NCBI GenBank assembly: GCA_035610835.1
Contig: CM069447.1
Location: forward strand, 42,815,893 to 42,879,892
Length of the DNA: 64,000 bases
Direction of reading: 5' to 3'
DNA from: Ophiura sarsii
Taxonomy: Eukaryota > Echinodermata > Ophiuroidea > Amphilepidida > Ophiuridae
The notes below the pieces were generated by a model. It had not been told where the DNA came from and ran no database searches. It was given only the letters and a program-made list of their open reading frames with translations. The position numbers and the translations under genes were made by a program. Of the stretch, positions 1 through 11,042 are shown piece after piece; position 1 is the stretch's first letter, and each line of letters begins with the position of its first letter.

Positions 1-812
1 CGTTACATTTTTGTTACTCATGTTACAATTGTTACTCACGTTACAGTTTTCAAACCTCTGCCATTTTAATAAAACTACACATAGCCCATTATATTTCCTG
101 TTTTCAAATTAAGTACCTGGAGTATGATTATTATTCCATTTGGCAGAATTTAAAAGCAAAGAACAATTGAGTAGGACAACTATTTGATGTTTATCGTTAC
201 TCACGTTACATTTTCAATTACCATCAGACACACAGGAGATTCCTCCCAACTTGTGTCAATGCATAGGTATTTTTCATAGTTGGTAACTTGAAACTAAGGT
301 ATTATGCATTTCAGAAATCAACAAATATTTATATTTACAGTTAATATTAAATGTAAGAGGTCAACATAACCTGAACACACATTTTTCACTTATTCTTTAT
401 GAAAAAAACATTTTCCGACTTCTGACGATCATTTCTTGAAATTTACAAACAAATTATTCAAACATTTGATTGTCCCATATACCTACAAGTGTATTCAATA
501 AAATAAAATGGGTAATAAGCATCCAAATTGAATTTAAAATTTTCAGGTCATATCACCAATCTATGGAATTGCCCTTATGCTGAAATATGATTTCGCTGTG
601 GATTTTCACAAATTTCCTGTTTGCTGTGACGCCATCTTGCAAAAAGTCGGACACAATTTCGACAAAAGCTGCAGCCCCAAACAATCAGCCCAGAGTATGT
701 ATGAAGAAATTAGGGAATCCTGACCAGTTTAATTTAATCCCGGGAGCACGTTTCCCAAAAAAAAATCCCAGCCCTAGAATAATTGACATTACGTTAAGTC
801 GTTAACACTAAC

Positions 813-970
813 CTGTTAGCAGCTCTGGCGTGGTAAATTTGGTTCAGCACACCTCGTAGAGCATCAGCCCTCTGCGCTGGTCCTGTGTCCGTCTCCTTGC
901 TGTGTCCAAAGTGACATTTTTGCCATTTACTCAGAGCGAATAGATCGTTTGTCTTGATAATATCATCCAT
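813..970 (-). CDS. Start-codon exon of an unrecognised gene (partial, leaves the left edge)
   Basis: On the minus strand an ATG at 970-968 opens 52 codons plus two bases, ending at a good splice donor (AACAG|GTTAGTG). A strong acceptor lies just upstream (a T/C-rich tract ending TTCTTCAG at about 986), so this is probably exon 2, with its 5'UTR exon near 3601-3690. The peptide begins MDDIIKTNDLFALSKWQKCH and continues with a basic, helix-prone stretch ending near IYHARAANR. It has no low-complexity bias and no repeat of it occurs elsewhere in the window. I do not recognise the family and the following exons are not in the window. Clean acceptor, start codon and donor make a real gene likely; the function is open. 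Confidence 0.6.
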
Positions 971-1042
971 AATTCTTCATACGTATCTGAAGAAGAAAAA
1001 ATAATAACTTTAGGCCAAACTCATGCTCAACATCCATTACAC

Positions 1043-1281
1043 GAGGCCCCATGACAGGTCCTAGTTTCCGCTATTCCGAATAACCCCGCCAATTTCAAAT
1101 GAGTCCTAACACTTATTTTGTTTAAACATTCGGATCCCTCTAACTCCGCGTAATTCCCAATTATTCCGTGAAGTTTTTTGAAGTTTGTGCGAACTTAAAT
1201 TTTCGACGAATAAAATTTGTAATTCCGGTAATTCTGATATCGGGTTCTGAAGTAGAAATAAGGACCCTGTCATGGGGCCTC
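1043..1281. mobile_element. Small terminal-inverted-repeat element
   Basis: The ends GAGGCCCCATGACAGG and CCTGTCATGGGGCCTC are inverted copies, and the outer ~25 bp match with small differences. There is no coding capacity. It lies in the first intron of the left-edge gene. The TSD is not clear. Confidence 0.6.
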
Positions 1282-1462
1282 TGAACTAGGTCATGATGAT
1301 GGTCAACCCATTTGGTGTGTACAGTGTACACAGTACACTGTAGGCCTACATTACACTTGCATTGAATGAATGTTCAAAACATCTTTGCTCATTCATTAAC
1401 ATGGCAGATGTACCACCATCAAAACAAGATGCATCCAGTCCCTGGGTGCAGTGTGTTCAAAT

Positions 1463-1564
1463 TAAAGGCATATTATGTGATATTTTCCAAGTAGCGTCCT
1501 CTATCATTGATTTTTACTATGAAAGCAGGATTTCTTGCAGATTTGCATTTTTAATCATTAATCA
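1463..1564. mobile_element. Partial copy of the TTAA foldback family (see 11371-11745)
   Basis: Begins with TTAAAGGCATATTATGTGAT and carries the TCTTGCAGATTT stretch also seen at 11371-11745 and 36870-37010. Only one arm is present; it abuts the next TTAA element. Non-coding. Confidence 0.55.
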
Positions 1565-1568
1565 TTAA

Positions 1569-2998
1569 AGGTAGATGACCCGATCACATTTTCGTAACAC
1601 AGAATTATTTCAAACATACGGAGATTTTCATATCATATGAAAGCTCGTATATTTCTCATCATCATACTGAAATTTGACGGCCTAAATCGGTATAATTACA
1701 GAGAAATCGATGAAATAACGTTGAATTACCGCGAATGGTGGTAACCTAGACCTAACTTCAGGTCCCTCAATTTACTAATTGAGGGACCTGACAAACATTA
1801 TGACTTAAACAACCACCGTTGGCCTGTTTTGAACAGGCCAAAACAGACCCAAAATAACCACATAGCAAACAAGAAAAATATTCAATAACCAGCACCTATA
1901 CTTACAGCATGGGCTTTACAAATATATGTCCTCCTTAAATAGTCCAAGCTTACACTTGATCCTTGCATTTGAAGGAAAATATGGGCCACTGATCATAAAA
2001 TGCCTACATTTTGTTGACCAAATGTACATGTTCAATTTGAGCGATAGTAAAAGATGCACAAAGTGTTACCATCTAGGTGCTTTTTAGGCCATAGACAAAG
2101 ACAAACACATGGCCCAATGTTGGGTAATCCCATTAGAAAATCCTACTTGAGCAACAAAATCTTTTTGTTTGGAAAACAGCACACAGTTTAGAATGAGCCC
2201 AATTTACTGTTTGCTGACTAGATTGGCAACAATGTTTGTCAGAATTTTCATTGTGTCAACCGTAGGTACTTTACATAATCTATCTACATCATAAAAGATT
2301 TGGCCAGGCAGCATGAACTGACATTCCTGACAACAAAAGGGAATTGCACCTGGACTATAGTACATTCAATAGAGTATAGCATGACAATCACCGCTCATAG
2401 CATCAAGAGTATTAGCTGTCAAATAAATATAGTCAATATCTGAAAATATTAAACACAGTTTATTCTTAACCAATCATATGGATTACATGTGGTCATTTGA
2501 TAGAAAATGGGTGGGACATTTGACCATTCTTCAGGGGTCAAGGGTTATGGCCTCTGGATATTTTCATTCATAAATACACATGGCAGAAGATGTGGTGAGA
2601 ATTCTGTTACCTCTGAAATATATAAATATTTTTTTCACCATCAAGAATTACTCCATTTTTCATGAGATTTTAGATGCTAAATGATAAATACCAGTGATAA
2701 CTGATTAAAATATGTTGAGGTAGATGCCAGTAGATTAAAGTGGATTTTACAAGGGCCATACATTGACAGTGCAGAAAATTGTGACTTGGTAAGTACACTG
2801 GCAACTGGGACTTTGGCGTGTAGTGGTAACCACCGATATAGTTTGTGTACTACTCAATGGGTACAATTCACAGCATCTTGTGCGTCTAAAATAAGAACCA
2901 TTAGAGCTATGCAACTCAAACTTTGGAACACAACTTTTTTAAGGATGACCTATTATGAAGAATAGAAAAATTCAAGTTGAAAATCGGAACATCTGCCT
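1569..2998. mobile_element. TTAA-flanked (piggyBac-type) MITE, split by a 1.08-kb insertion
   Basis: The ends AGGTAGATG and CATCTGCCT are flanked by TTAA on both sides. The same element in the other orientation is intact at 12011-12353, and a diverged copy lies at 57437-57800. Compared with that copy, 1746-2822 is extra sequence bounded by GTGGTAAC on both sides (1738-1745 and 2823-2830). Non-coding. Confidence 0.75.
1746..2822. mobile_element. 1077-bp insertion with an 8-bp target duplication and no obvious terminal repeats
   Basis: The insertion interrupts the TTAA MITE exactly between two copies of GTGGTAAC; the intact relative at 12011-12353 reads straight through that site. The insert starts CTAGACCTAAC and ends GGCGTGTA, which are not inverted copies of each other. 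A short internal palindrome (CAGGTCCCTCAATTTAC and its complement) lies near the left end. There is no useful ORF. An 8-bp TSD suggests hAT, but without terminal inverted repeats the class is open. Confidence 0.55.
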
Positions 2999-3003
2999 TT
3001 AAA

Positions 3004-4420
3004 GATCTTCTAAGTTTACAGATTGATACGATTCCTAATTACTTCAAAATCATGGTTTAAAAATAGATTATAGGATGGGGACAGATAGTGAAACAAGCAA
3101 AATACCCTATGATGAATTATAATACCAACTGATGACAAATAACACTAGTATGATTTGTTGTACTAGACTCTAGTAAATCTTATCATTATCACTATATCAG
3201 CTGTTTTGTATTTGAGTTGACGACAAAATCATAACAAAAATCCGATTGCACATGCAGTATCACAGGTGACCAACAGATCAAAAAACCTCAGTGATCAGCC
3301 AGTGGAGAAACATCTGATGTAACTTCTAACTTTCGGAAGATGAATCACATTTGATTTGTGATACTAAATTAAAAGATTGCGTGATCAGTCATCACATTCA
3401 TTCATGCATTGCATTCACGTCACTTGCATTGACATGTGCATGCGTGATGTCAACAAGGTATGAAATCATTAAAGAATAAAGATTCCCCCTTTAAAATCTT
3501 GTTAGAGAGGTAGGCCCCCTACATGTATGCTTCTACATCAACATAATTCGCACAAAATGCATTCAAACAATTGCGATGTGTTTGTACCACATTTTCTTAC
3601 CTTCGACAGAGAGACGACGGGTCAGCTCGGCAAACCAGAGGACTTCAACTTTTGCCGCTATGAGAGTGTTGCCAAAACATGACAGGTTTTGACGCCCAAT
3701 TCCCGCGCCCAGTTGATCATAAAATGGATGGGAGTGGGACTAATAAAATAATTTGGATGTCATTGTTAATATTCGATATTAAGTTTGCAAAGATGTCAGG
3801 ACAATTGCTGGAAATGACTCAATAAAGTTGTAATGACTTAAATGGAGTCATACATCATACATGAAGTAGTTAACTAGCTTTATGACGCCCAAATTGGGAC
3901 TTTTTAGTGTATAATGGCAACATTGACCTTCAGGTTAATGAGGGCGTTCGTCCACCCAAATGAATGGTCCAGACAGGGATGGACAGAGACGACCCAAAAA
4001 TATTATGTGTCAGATTCTAGTTTCACAAGATAATATCAAGTCAGGATGTTGTGAGGCAAAACAAAATCGAAATCGAAAATGTGCTATTTTACCCCATATT
4101 TCCCCATGATTGATGTTTATTTTGGCTTTAAACGTGCTTTAAAAATTGCCATATTTGTACTTTTGTCCGTCAAAATTTCATGATTTCCCTTGACAAATGA
4201 GCCGACAGAGCCAATCTCAACCGACACAACTCAAATGTTGGTGGGGCAATCGCCCCCATAGTTTTAATAAGCAATAACAGCAGTGGCGTAATTGGCATTG
4301 TTGGTTATCAAGAGCTCAATAGACTTTCTGGTCACTTTCATTTTTGCCCGGTCCCTAATAAAAAAAAATTAGCTACGCAACTGATTGACAAGTAATCTTG
4401 GGAGAATGATGGGTCCCATG
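3004..4420. other. Intergenic DNA, little recognised
   Basis: Apart from the candidate 5'UTR exon (3601-3690), this stretch has no gene and no clear inverted repeat. The first ~60 bp resemble the end of the 11371 foldback family (GATACGATTCCTAATTAC). A run of about 23 C lies at 4423-4445. Confidence 0.4.
3601..3690 (-). other. Probable 5'UTR exon and promoter-proximal region of the left-edge gene
   Basis: Read on the minus strand, a locally GC-rich stretch ends at a strong donor (TCGAAG|GTAAGAAAAT, exon edge at 3601). No long reading frame opens here. Paired with the acceptor near 986 it gives an untranslated first exon and a 2.6-kb first intron. The upstream edge (about 3690) is a guess; the sequence stays fairly GC-rich to about 3720, as expected near a start site. 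Confidence 0.4.
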
Positions 4421-4717
4421 CACCCCCCCCCCCCCCCCCCCCCCCTTATAAAAAAGGAAAAGAAAAAGATAATATTGTATAATTCTGATGATGGCTTACC
4501 TAGTTCAAAAAGATACAGCTAAATGCACTCAACAAATGTTTTACTTCTATAGGGGGAAAACTTGGTAAGAAGTTTGATAATGATATAAATAATAATTGTC
4601 CATGTAATAATTCATGTTCTGGGATTAACAATGATACTAAGAATACATCTAATGATAAATTTAAGTTTTATAATATGACACCCGATTTTGTTTATAATCA
4701 CATTAATAATATGAGTA

Positions 4718-5055
4718 ATGCAAAGAGTAAAAGCAAGATATACCAACTGGGTGTGAGGAAACAAGCAATGACGAGGGATAATAACGCGATAAAACAGAGA
4801 AATGACAAATAACAATAACACACGGAAATGCACTGGGACAAGCAATACAAATTGCTGTGCAATAAAACAACAGAAATATAAAGAAATAATAAAGACCGAA
4901 GTTTCAAGTGAATATACCACCCTTCATCAGGGACAAAATATAAAAACAAAAGTTGTATGAAATATAAAAAAGATAGTGAACTACACAAATTCACCATTAT
5001 AATTATATAGCACAGTGTCCGTTATAGATGTTGCCTACTTGACACCCAAGATACA
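4718..5055 (-). mobile_element. Penelope-like element end fragment with a hammerhead-like core
   Basis: This block splits the LINE between INNMSN and DKSAGLD. About 200 bp of it (4850-5050) recurs at 48100-48325. On the minus strand both contain CTGATGA, a short self-complementary spacer, then GAAAC, the conserved layout of hammerhead ribozymes described from Penelope-like elements. The assignment rests on that motif and on the repeat; no reverse transcriptase or GIY-YIG domain is present. Confidence 0.45.
4901..4933 (-). ncRNA. Hammerhead-ribozyme-like core, copy 1
   Basis: On the minus strand CTGATGA is followed by AGGGTGGTATATTCACTT and GAAAC. The spacer can pair A-U, G-U, G-C, then (one bulged G) U-A, G-C, G-U around a short loop, as stem II of a hammerhead would. 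Stems I and III and the cleavage site could not be confirmed by eye, so activity is not claimed. Confidence 0.35.
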
Positions 5056-5227
5056 ATGATAAGTCAGCAGGGCTAGATCAATTTAGTGTGAGGTTGCTCA
5101 AATTAGTTAGGTGCACCCTATATTTCAAAATCGCTCGCTTTTATTTGTAATTTGTCACTGAGAAGCTCTGTTCCTGATGATTGGAAAAGGGCAAAGGTAA
5201 CACGTATTCATCAGGGGATAAATCAGA

Positions 5228-5528
5228 CAAGGCTCAAGATAAGCAGGCACTGGGCGATTTTTACCCCTCGGTCCTCCTGCAATAGCGCCCGGTTATGCTG
5301 AAAAATAAACAACCGGGCGCTGATATTTTGTCCAAACCGCCCGTTGACAATCGGGAAGCTTGCCCAAGACATCGAATTTCGATTTGACAATGCTGCCACG
5401 CTGGATTTAATAAATAGTTAGCTCCCGGTAGACTGAAAGTAGCTCCCGGTTCTCAATAAATCCCATGATCCGGGCGCTACTTTTGAAAAAAGTAGCTCCC
5501 GGTAAAAAAACTGTTATCTTGAGCCTTG
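5228..5528. mobile_element. hAT-type MITE (CAAGGCTCAAGATAA ends), 301 bp
   Basis: The terminal inverted repeats are CAAGGCTCAAGATAA and its complement, with an exact 8-bp TSD AAATCAGA at 5220-5227 and 5529-5536. Removing the element and one TSD copy rejoins the LINE as GDKSDDGNYRPIS, which confirms the borders. Other copies are at 29959-30140 (cut short) and 50071-50322. Non-coding. Confidence 0.9.
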
Positions 5529-5947
5529 AAATCAGATGATGGTAACTACAGGCCAATTTCAGTGCTGCCAATAGTGTCTAAAATCATTTGTTGGAAACAA
5601 TGAGGGGGGAGGGTGGGGGGGGGGGGGGGGGGGGGGTGGATAAAAAAGTCCTTAAAAGGGGGATCAGAAAAAAAACGAATTTTGGGGATAAAACAAAAAT
5701 AAGGTTCTTAAAAGGGGGGATCAAGAAAAAAATGATGTCCATGGCTCAATTTTGTCCAACCGCCCCCGCCAAAGTATTTATGAACACTTCCTAAGTAGAT
5801 AAGTACTAAGGGGATTCTTTCAAGTGCTCAATATGGATTTCGTGCAGATCACTCTACTAACAACAACTCTACTAGATGCACAAGATTTTATTCTCAATAA
5901 TATGAATAATGATTGTCACATGCACAGGTGCCATTTTTCTTGATTTA

Positions 5948-6664
5948 ACCCTTTGAACCCTGAGTTATTATAAGGGTTCGGTACACTTCTCCGGGGGTAA
6001 AATGCTAAATATAGTACAAGCTATTATAATTTGTTGTTTCAATGTAATACTGTCCTGATTTGTATTTATCTGTGTGTAAATGTATTTATATATATTGAAT
6101 AAAGACATGATAATGAAACAAAACAACTGTGTTTATTGCTTACCTCATACCCAGTATGCCACCTTTGAACCCGGAAGTATAGGCAGGGTCGGGAGCCAAA
6201 CTTCAAGTTAATTTTCAGTCATTCCTACACCCTCTGACTGAATGTTTCTGCCCTCTATCATCGGTAATATATGTTAACGATGACAGAGGGCAGTCCGCAT
6301 CATGCCAATCTACTCAGACGTATAATGTTATAACATAAACATAACATAAACATCCGTTTTATTGCAAAAATTGCCAATCATGAGCCTAAAACAATGCATT
6401 TTTGGGATTCATCTGCGCAATGTTTGGTTGCATGTTCATCCAATTTCGTGCTATTTTTGACAGTTTTCTTCAGCAAAATGACATCAAAGCACAATGTAAA
6501 CCTTGCGAAACAATGTATTTCACATCGGGTGAACATCATATGACTTTCAAGTCACATGACCATGATCAATGTGTAACCTGTTCGCTCAGGTCGATTTTTC
6601 GACCTATCGGGTTATACGACGTTCCCCGATAGGTCGATAAATCGACCTATCGGGTTCAAAGGGT
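5948..6664. mobile_element. TA-flanked MITE (ACCCTTTGAACCC ends), 717 bp
   Basis: The ends ACCCTTTGAACCC and GGGTTCAAAGGGT are exact inverted copies, flanked by TA at 5946-5947 and 6665-6666. Removal joins GATTTA to AAGAAAGCA and restores LDLKKAFDTVNHKL of the LINE. TA duplication is typical of Tc1/mariner-type elements. A 76-codon ORF inside (6402-6632) matches no known transposase. Confidence 0.88.
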
Positions 6665-6917
6665 TAAAGAAAGCATTTGATACTGTCAACCATAAATTGA
6701 TAATTGATAAATTAAAAAGGTATGATGTTGTTGGCATTGAGCTTTGATGGTTTAAATCTTATCTCAGTAATAGATCACAGGCTGTAAATGTTAATTCTAA
6801 TTTGTCAGATTTTGAGCATATAAATATTGGTGTTCCACAAGGCTCAAAATTAGGACCTCCGTTATTTATTTTATTTGTAAATTATTTACCAAATGCTGTA
6901 AACTGTAAAACTACGTG

Positions 6918-7098
6918 ACTGTAAAAGTGTAAATTTTTCGCGCTTGTAAATATTTGCGCTTCGCACAATTTGAACAAATGTGCTTCCTTACATAGACCTA
7001 CATACAAAAGGAATATATTATATTCACACGTTTTTATTGTCGAGCTTGCTGATCTTAGCGCGAAAATCAATGTAGTGCGAAAACTCCACTTTTACAGT
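6918..7098. mobile_element. Small ACTGTAAAAGTG inverted-repeat element
   Basis: ACTGTAAAAGTG at the left and CACTTTTACAGT at the right are inverted copies. The inside is rich in CGCGCTT-type motifs and has the phrase CTTCCTTACATAGACCTA also found near 15708-15730. It directly follows the LINE relic. Confidence 0.5.
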
Positions 7099-7222
7099 TT
7101 ATGTTAGGTAATTCAAAATCATTAATCGGTACCAAAAATCTGAGATTATACACAAAAAGTGCGCAAATTCCTTACCCATAATTTGACACCGCTTTTATCA
7201 TAAAAATTGAATGGATATTTAA

Positions 7223-7461
7223 CACTTTCCACGCGGCAGGCGGCTGCAGACGACATTCCGAAATGTCACAAAATGTTTAAAAAATGTCAACATTATTGAA
7301 TTTCGTTAACATACTTAGAATCACCATGAGACATGCATTGACATAAGTACAAACATGCCTAGTATTGGGTCAGTAATCCTTGAGATAAACTTTGAAAATT
7401 GTGAGAGGTTTCTGAAAAATCTGTTTTGTGAATGGTAAACAAAATAGCCGCGTGGAAAGTG
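7223..7461 (+). mobile_element. piggyBac-type MITE family A, copy 1
   Basis: The ends CACTTTCCACGCGGC and GCCGCGTGGAAAGTG lie between TTAA sites (7219-7222 and 7462-7465). About 239 bp, non-coding. The right-hand TTAA is shared with the next copy, so the two form a head-to-tail dimer. Confidence 0.85.
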
Positions 7462-7465
7462 TTAA

Positions 7466-7704
7466 CACTTTCCACGCGGCAGGCGGCTGCAGACGACATT
7501 CCAAAAGTTCACAAAATGTTTAAAAAATGTCAACATTATTGAATTTCATTAACATATTTAGAATCACCATGAGAAATGCATTGACATAAGTACAAACATG
7601 CCTAGTATTGAGTCAGTAATCCTTGCGATAGACTTTGAAAATTATGAAATGTTTTTGAAAAATCTGTTTTGTGTATGGTAAAAATAATAGCCGCGTGGAA
7701 AGTG
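7466..7704 (+). mobile_element. piggyBac-type MITE family A, copy 2 (tandem with copy 1)
   Basis: Same ends and orientation as copy 1, between TTAA at 7462-7465 and 7705-7708, and differing at only scattered positions. Either one landed in the TTAA of the other or the unit was duplicated. Confidence 0.85.
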
Positions 7705-7912
7705 TTAAGAGACAACAAAAAAAGTTGTAGCAAATTAATTTGTCTATGGGCTATCATTGCTGTAATCAAAACAGAAATTTGTCGATCACATTGTATACAA
7801 TTCCCCAGCTTCCTATGCCACTGGTGCGTATCGTACGTAACCGCGTCATTCGCGATGGCAAGGGCGCAGTAAAACCGGAAGATGTGACGTACTTGTAAAC
7901 AAATCGCGGCCC

Positions 7913-8240
7913 TATACTCCCTTTCATAATCCCTTGGACATAATTCGCGTTATTTCACGCGAGCGTATTTTGTTGTTGTTTTCGAGGCGCGGCGTCAAAA
8001 TGCTTGACAGGCGCGATAAACATGAACAAGGTCACTCGCCGGCGATCACGGCGTGTGACGATTTCACGATTGACCAATTAGAATGCGCGATTATTTTTTA
8101 AAGGGACTTGGTACGCACTTCCGGGTTAACGCACATACGCACCTACGCATTACTACGCGAACCTACGCACATACGTACGCAACTCGCACGTACGCATGAT
8201 TTGATGGAATTATGTCCAAGGGATTATGAAAGGGAGTATA
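7913..8240. mobile_element. Inverted-repeat element with TATACTCCCTTTCATAATCC ends
   Basis: About 33 bp at each end are nearly perfect inverted copies (the right end reads GGATTATGAAAGGGAGTATA). The interior is CpG-rich and has a cluster of ACGCA/TACGCA repeats at about 8130-8200. Non-coding. Confidence 0.65.
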
Positions 8241-8896
8241 ATCAACAAGACCCCACGCCGTGTTGCGTCTGCTTTGGAACGCACTGCATGCAAGGACAAG
8301 CTCAACCTTTGTAATGATGCGATCGCTCGGACCATGACGATGTGATCGACATTTTTTTGTTTTGATTATTTAGTCATAAAAAAAAGCAAGTATACAGGTA
8401 ATATTGTTCCGATGGATCAATACGCCACACACATGCTACCTGTCATACCCTCCCCTGTGTCGAAATGTAAAATGTGAAAATGAAATTGTGACTTTACCTT
8501 ACATTTTGGATTGTCACTTTTTCAATATTCAACCGATCCTAGATTGTCTCATATCAAAGAAGATAAACTTCTCAACAACTTTATGATTTAAAATTTTTAG
8601 GTAGGATATATATTTTTAGAGTTAAAAGTCAATTTATTACCTGTATAGTTACTTTTTTGATGACTGTAGTGTGGACTGCACAGTATCTATGTGTATAATG
8701 AGTCACAGCTAATCATTCCTCCACTGATTTTGATTTGTAACATACAATTTAAAGATATTCCATAGAAAAGGCATTTTCTACAACTTTTTTGTTGTTGGGC
8801 CTGGTGACTTAAGCCATCATAACTTAAAAATTAGTCACTCAATTTGTTATAAATGAGGTATCGATCAAATTACAGAGAAGAAGTTTGCTTACTTAA

Positions 8897-9142
8897 CACT
8901 TTCCACGCGGCTATTGGTTTTACCACGGGACAAAACAGATTTTTATTTTTAGAAACCTTTCCTAACTTTCATGTCTATCTCAAGGATAACTGAACAAATA
9001 CTAGGCTCATTTATACTTATTTGAATTGATTTCACATGGTGATTCCAAATATTGGTAAATGAAATTCAATAATTTTGACATTTTTGAAACATTTTGTGCA
9101 ATTTTTGATTGTCGTATGCAGACGCCTGCCCCGTGCAAAGTG
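8897..9142 (-). mobile_element. piggyBac-type MITE family A, copy 3
   Basis: Flanked by TTAA (8893-8896 and 9143-9146), in reverse orientation to copies 1 and 2. The right end has decayed to CCCCGTGCAAAGTG. Confidence 0.75.
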
Positions 9143-9471
9143 TTAATGTAGATTTTAGATTTTTGGTAAAATTACTGATTTTGGATTAGCTAATATAAGG
9201 CAAAAAAAAAAATGTCTGTCTCACACACATTTGGGAAAATAACTACGCAATTTGAGATTTTTTTTAATTAATTTTTTTAGAAAAATAGCTATTGTGTTTT
9301 TGGCCCACTTTTTTTTCTTCCCCTTTCGGAGCCAATTTTTGTCAATTTTTTCGGACAACTAAAAAACCCACCCCAAACTGGGCTCATCGTGTAGGCTTAT
9401 GCGGCAAACGTTACTCCACGTATTTATGCGCACGGGGTATGTGAATGTGTGACAGATCTTTTTTTCTTGGC

Positions 9472-9630
9472 CTAAGCCCCTGGTCTGGAACTGTTTGTGT
9501 TAGGTGCATATCAACATCAATAATCAACAGACAAATTGATAATATTGCTAAGCCCTTGGTCAGGAACTTTTTGTGTTGGGTGTATATCAACATCAGCAAT
9601 CAACAATCAATAGACAATATTGCATAATAA
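9472..9630. repeat. Two-copy tandem repeat, ~80-bp unit
   Basis: CTAAGCCC.TGGTC.GGAACT is followed twice by a TATCAACATCA..AATCAACA phrase. The copies are diverged. Non-coding. Confidence 0.6.
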
Positions 9631-10175
9631 GAATGATTTATTGCTTTAATTTGCTTTCATCTGTTTCTATAACATCATTTATAATAAGAGGAGTAGAGCT
9701 TTATATTAAAAAAGAAATATATGATCAGGCAACAACAAACCAACCCTGGGCTTGACCGACACATTTGAAAACAAAAGTGTACACATTTTTGAAAATGTTG
9801 GAACAATTTTTGAAATTTCTAATTTGGCCGACACATTCTGTGACCGAAACATTCTATTAATTTGAAGGGAAACAAATTACTCTTGTTTTTGAAAATGTTG
9901 GAACAATTTTTGACATTTGTAACATTTTTTTTGAAATTTGTTGAAAATTCAAAACAATTGTCAAACATTTTTTGACCGCCCCCCAAAAAAGACCTGATCA
10001 ACCAACCACAGAGGTTCCTTTGCCTGTAAGAACAGGGTTGTGTTTTTTGTCGCCTTATCATAATTATGTTACTACAGGGGCATGATACGTGTCACAAATA
10101 TATTACAGAGATATATTTTCACTCACACTGTACTAAAGCCGAGACAAATATACAGGTATATTTATCTCATGCAGG

Positions 10176-10414
10176 TACCGTAAAAGGGGGTGAATAGGGA
10201 CATGGGGGTGAATAGGACAAAAATGGGAAAAGTTTTTTAAATGTCACCCGGCCAGTTTGTGTACCGAAAACGGGTTGAATAGGGAACATGGGGCCCATGT
10301 CCCTATTCATCCCGTTTTACGGTATACAAACTGGCCGGGTGCATGACATTTAAAAACGTTTCCCATTTTTGTCCCTATTCACCCCCATGTCCCTATTCAC
10401 CCCATTTTACGGTA
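10176..10414. mobile_element. Near-perfect 239-bp foldback
   Basis: Two ~105-bp arms starting TACCGTAAAA and ending TTTTACGGTA are inverted copies containing the phrase GTGAATAGGGACATGGGGGT twice per arm. The centre is GGGGCCCATG. The transcript or single strand would form a long hairpin. Confidence 0.8.
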
Positions 10415-11042
10415 CTACTAATTTTCTCCCTTAAAATTAAATCAAGAGTGAAAAATGTTAGAACTCCATTGTTTTACCTGAGACCATAATAACTTAAATG
10501 GTCTCAGGTTTTACTATCTAAAAAACTGCACTATTAAACACACTCACACAACCTTGAGCCTTCATTTTGGTTTTTCATCTTTGGAATTCCATTGTTTTAC
10601 TGTCTAAAAGACTGCACTAACACACTCACACTTTTGTATGAATGGTCACCATATTTGTGTTTTTTCTTTTTCTTGCATCGTACATGAAGTGCTAATTTCT
10701 ACTTGGATTGAAAAGCTGAGCTATTATATGATCAAGAAATGGTGTTATTGGGTAAGATATCACACGACCAAAGGTTTTCCAGACAAAACCCTGAATGTGT
10801 ATTTCCTCTGAAGCAAACAAAACCTATATATACATTTGCATGTTTCCCCCTCAATATGACTCCCCCTAAAAGAGTGAAATATAAAGTTTGGAAAAAGTAC
10901 AGTTTTTTTTTAAATTAGTGATGATCATTTATTGCATAGAACCATATACTAATTTTTTTACTAATTTTGTACAACACTTTATTGCACATTTCTAGAGTGC
11001 AGCTATCTTAACTGCAGCAAATCTTTATATTACTATACGTTA

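Larger units (their letters stand above)
4511..6906 (+). pseudogene. Non-LTR retrotransposon (Jockey/CR1 superfamily) reverse transcriptase relic, split by later insertions
   Basis: Reading across the insertions gives reverse transcriptase segments in family order: the pre-RT linker (ALNKCFTSIGGKLGKKFDND, from 4529), KSAGLDQFSVRLLK (5062 on), GDKSDDGNYRPISVLP (5215/5535 on), QYGFRADHST (5828 on), the catalytic-strand segment FLDLKKAFDTVNHKL (5935/6667 on), WFKSYLSNRSQ and the GVPQGSKLGP motif (about 6830). It is dead: frameshifts near 5205 and 5880, an in-frame TGA before WFKSYL, and no YADD region, since the copy ends near 6906. It is broken by a Penelope-like piece (4718-5055), a hAT-type MITE (5228-5528), a G-run repeat (about 5600-5770) and a TA-flanked MITE (5948-6664). 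Confidence 0.85.

Noticed and set aside
4612..4997. Two hydrophobic minus-strand ORFs of about 100 codons
   Set aside because: They run across the LINE linker and the Penelope-like fragment; their hydrophobic look comes from AT-rich antisense sequence.
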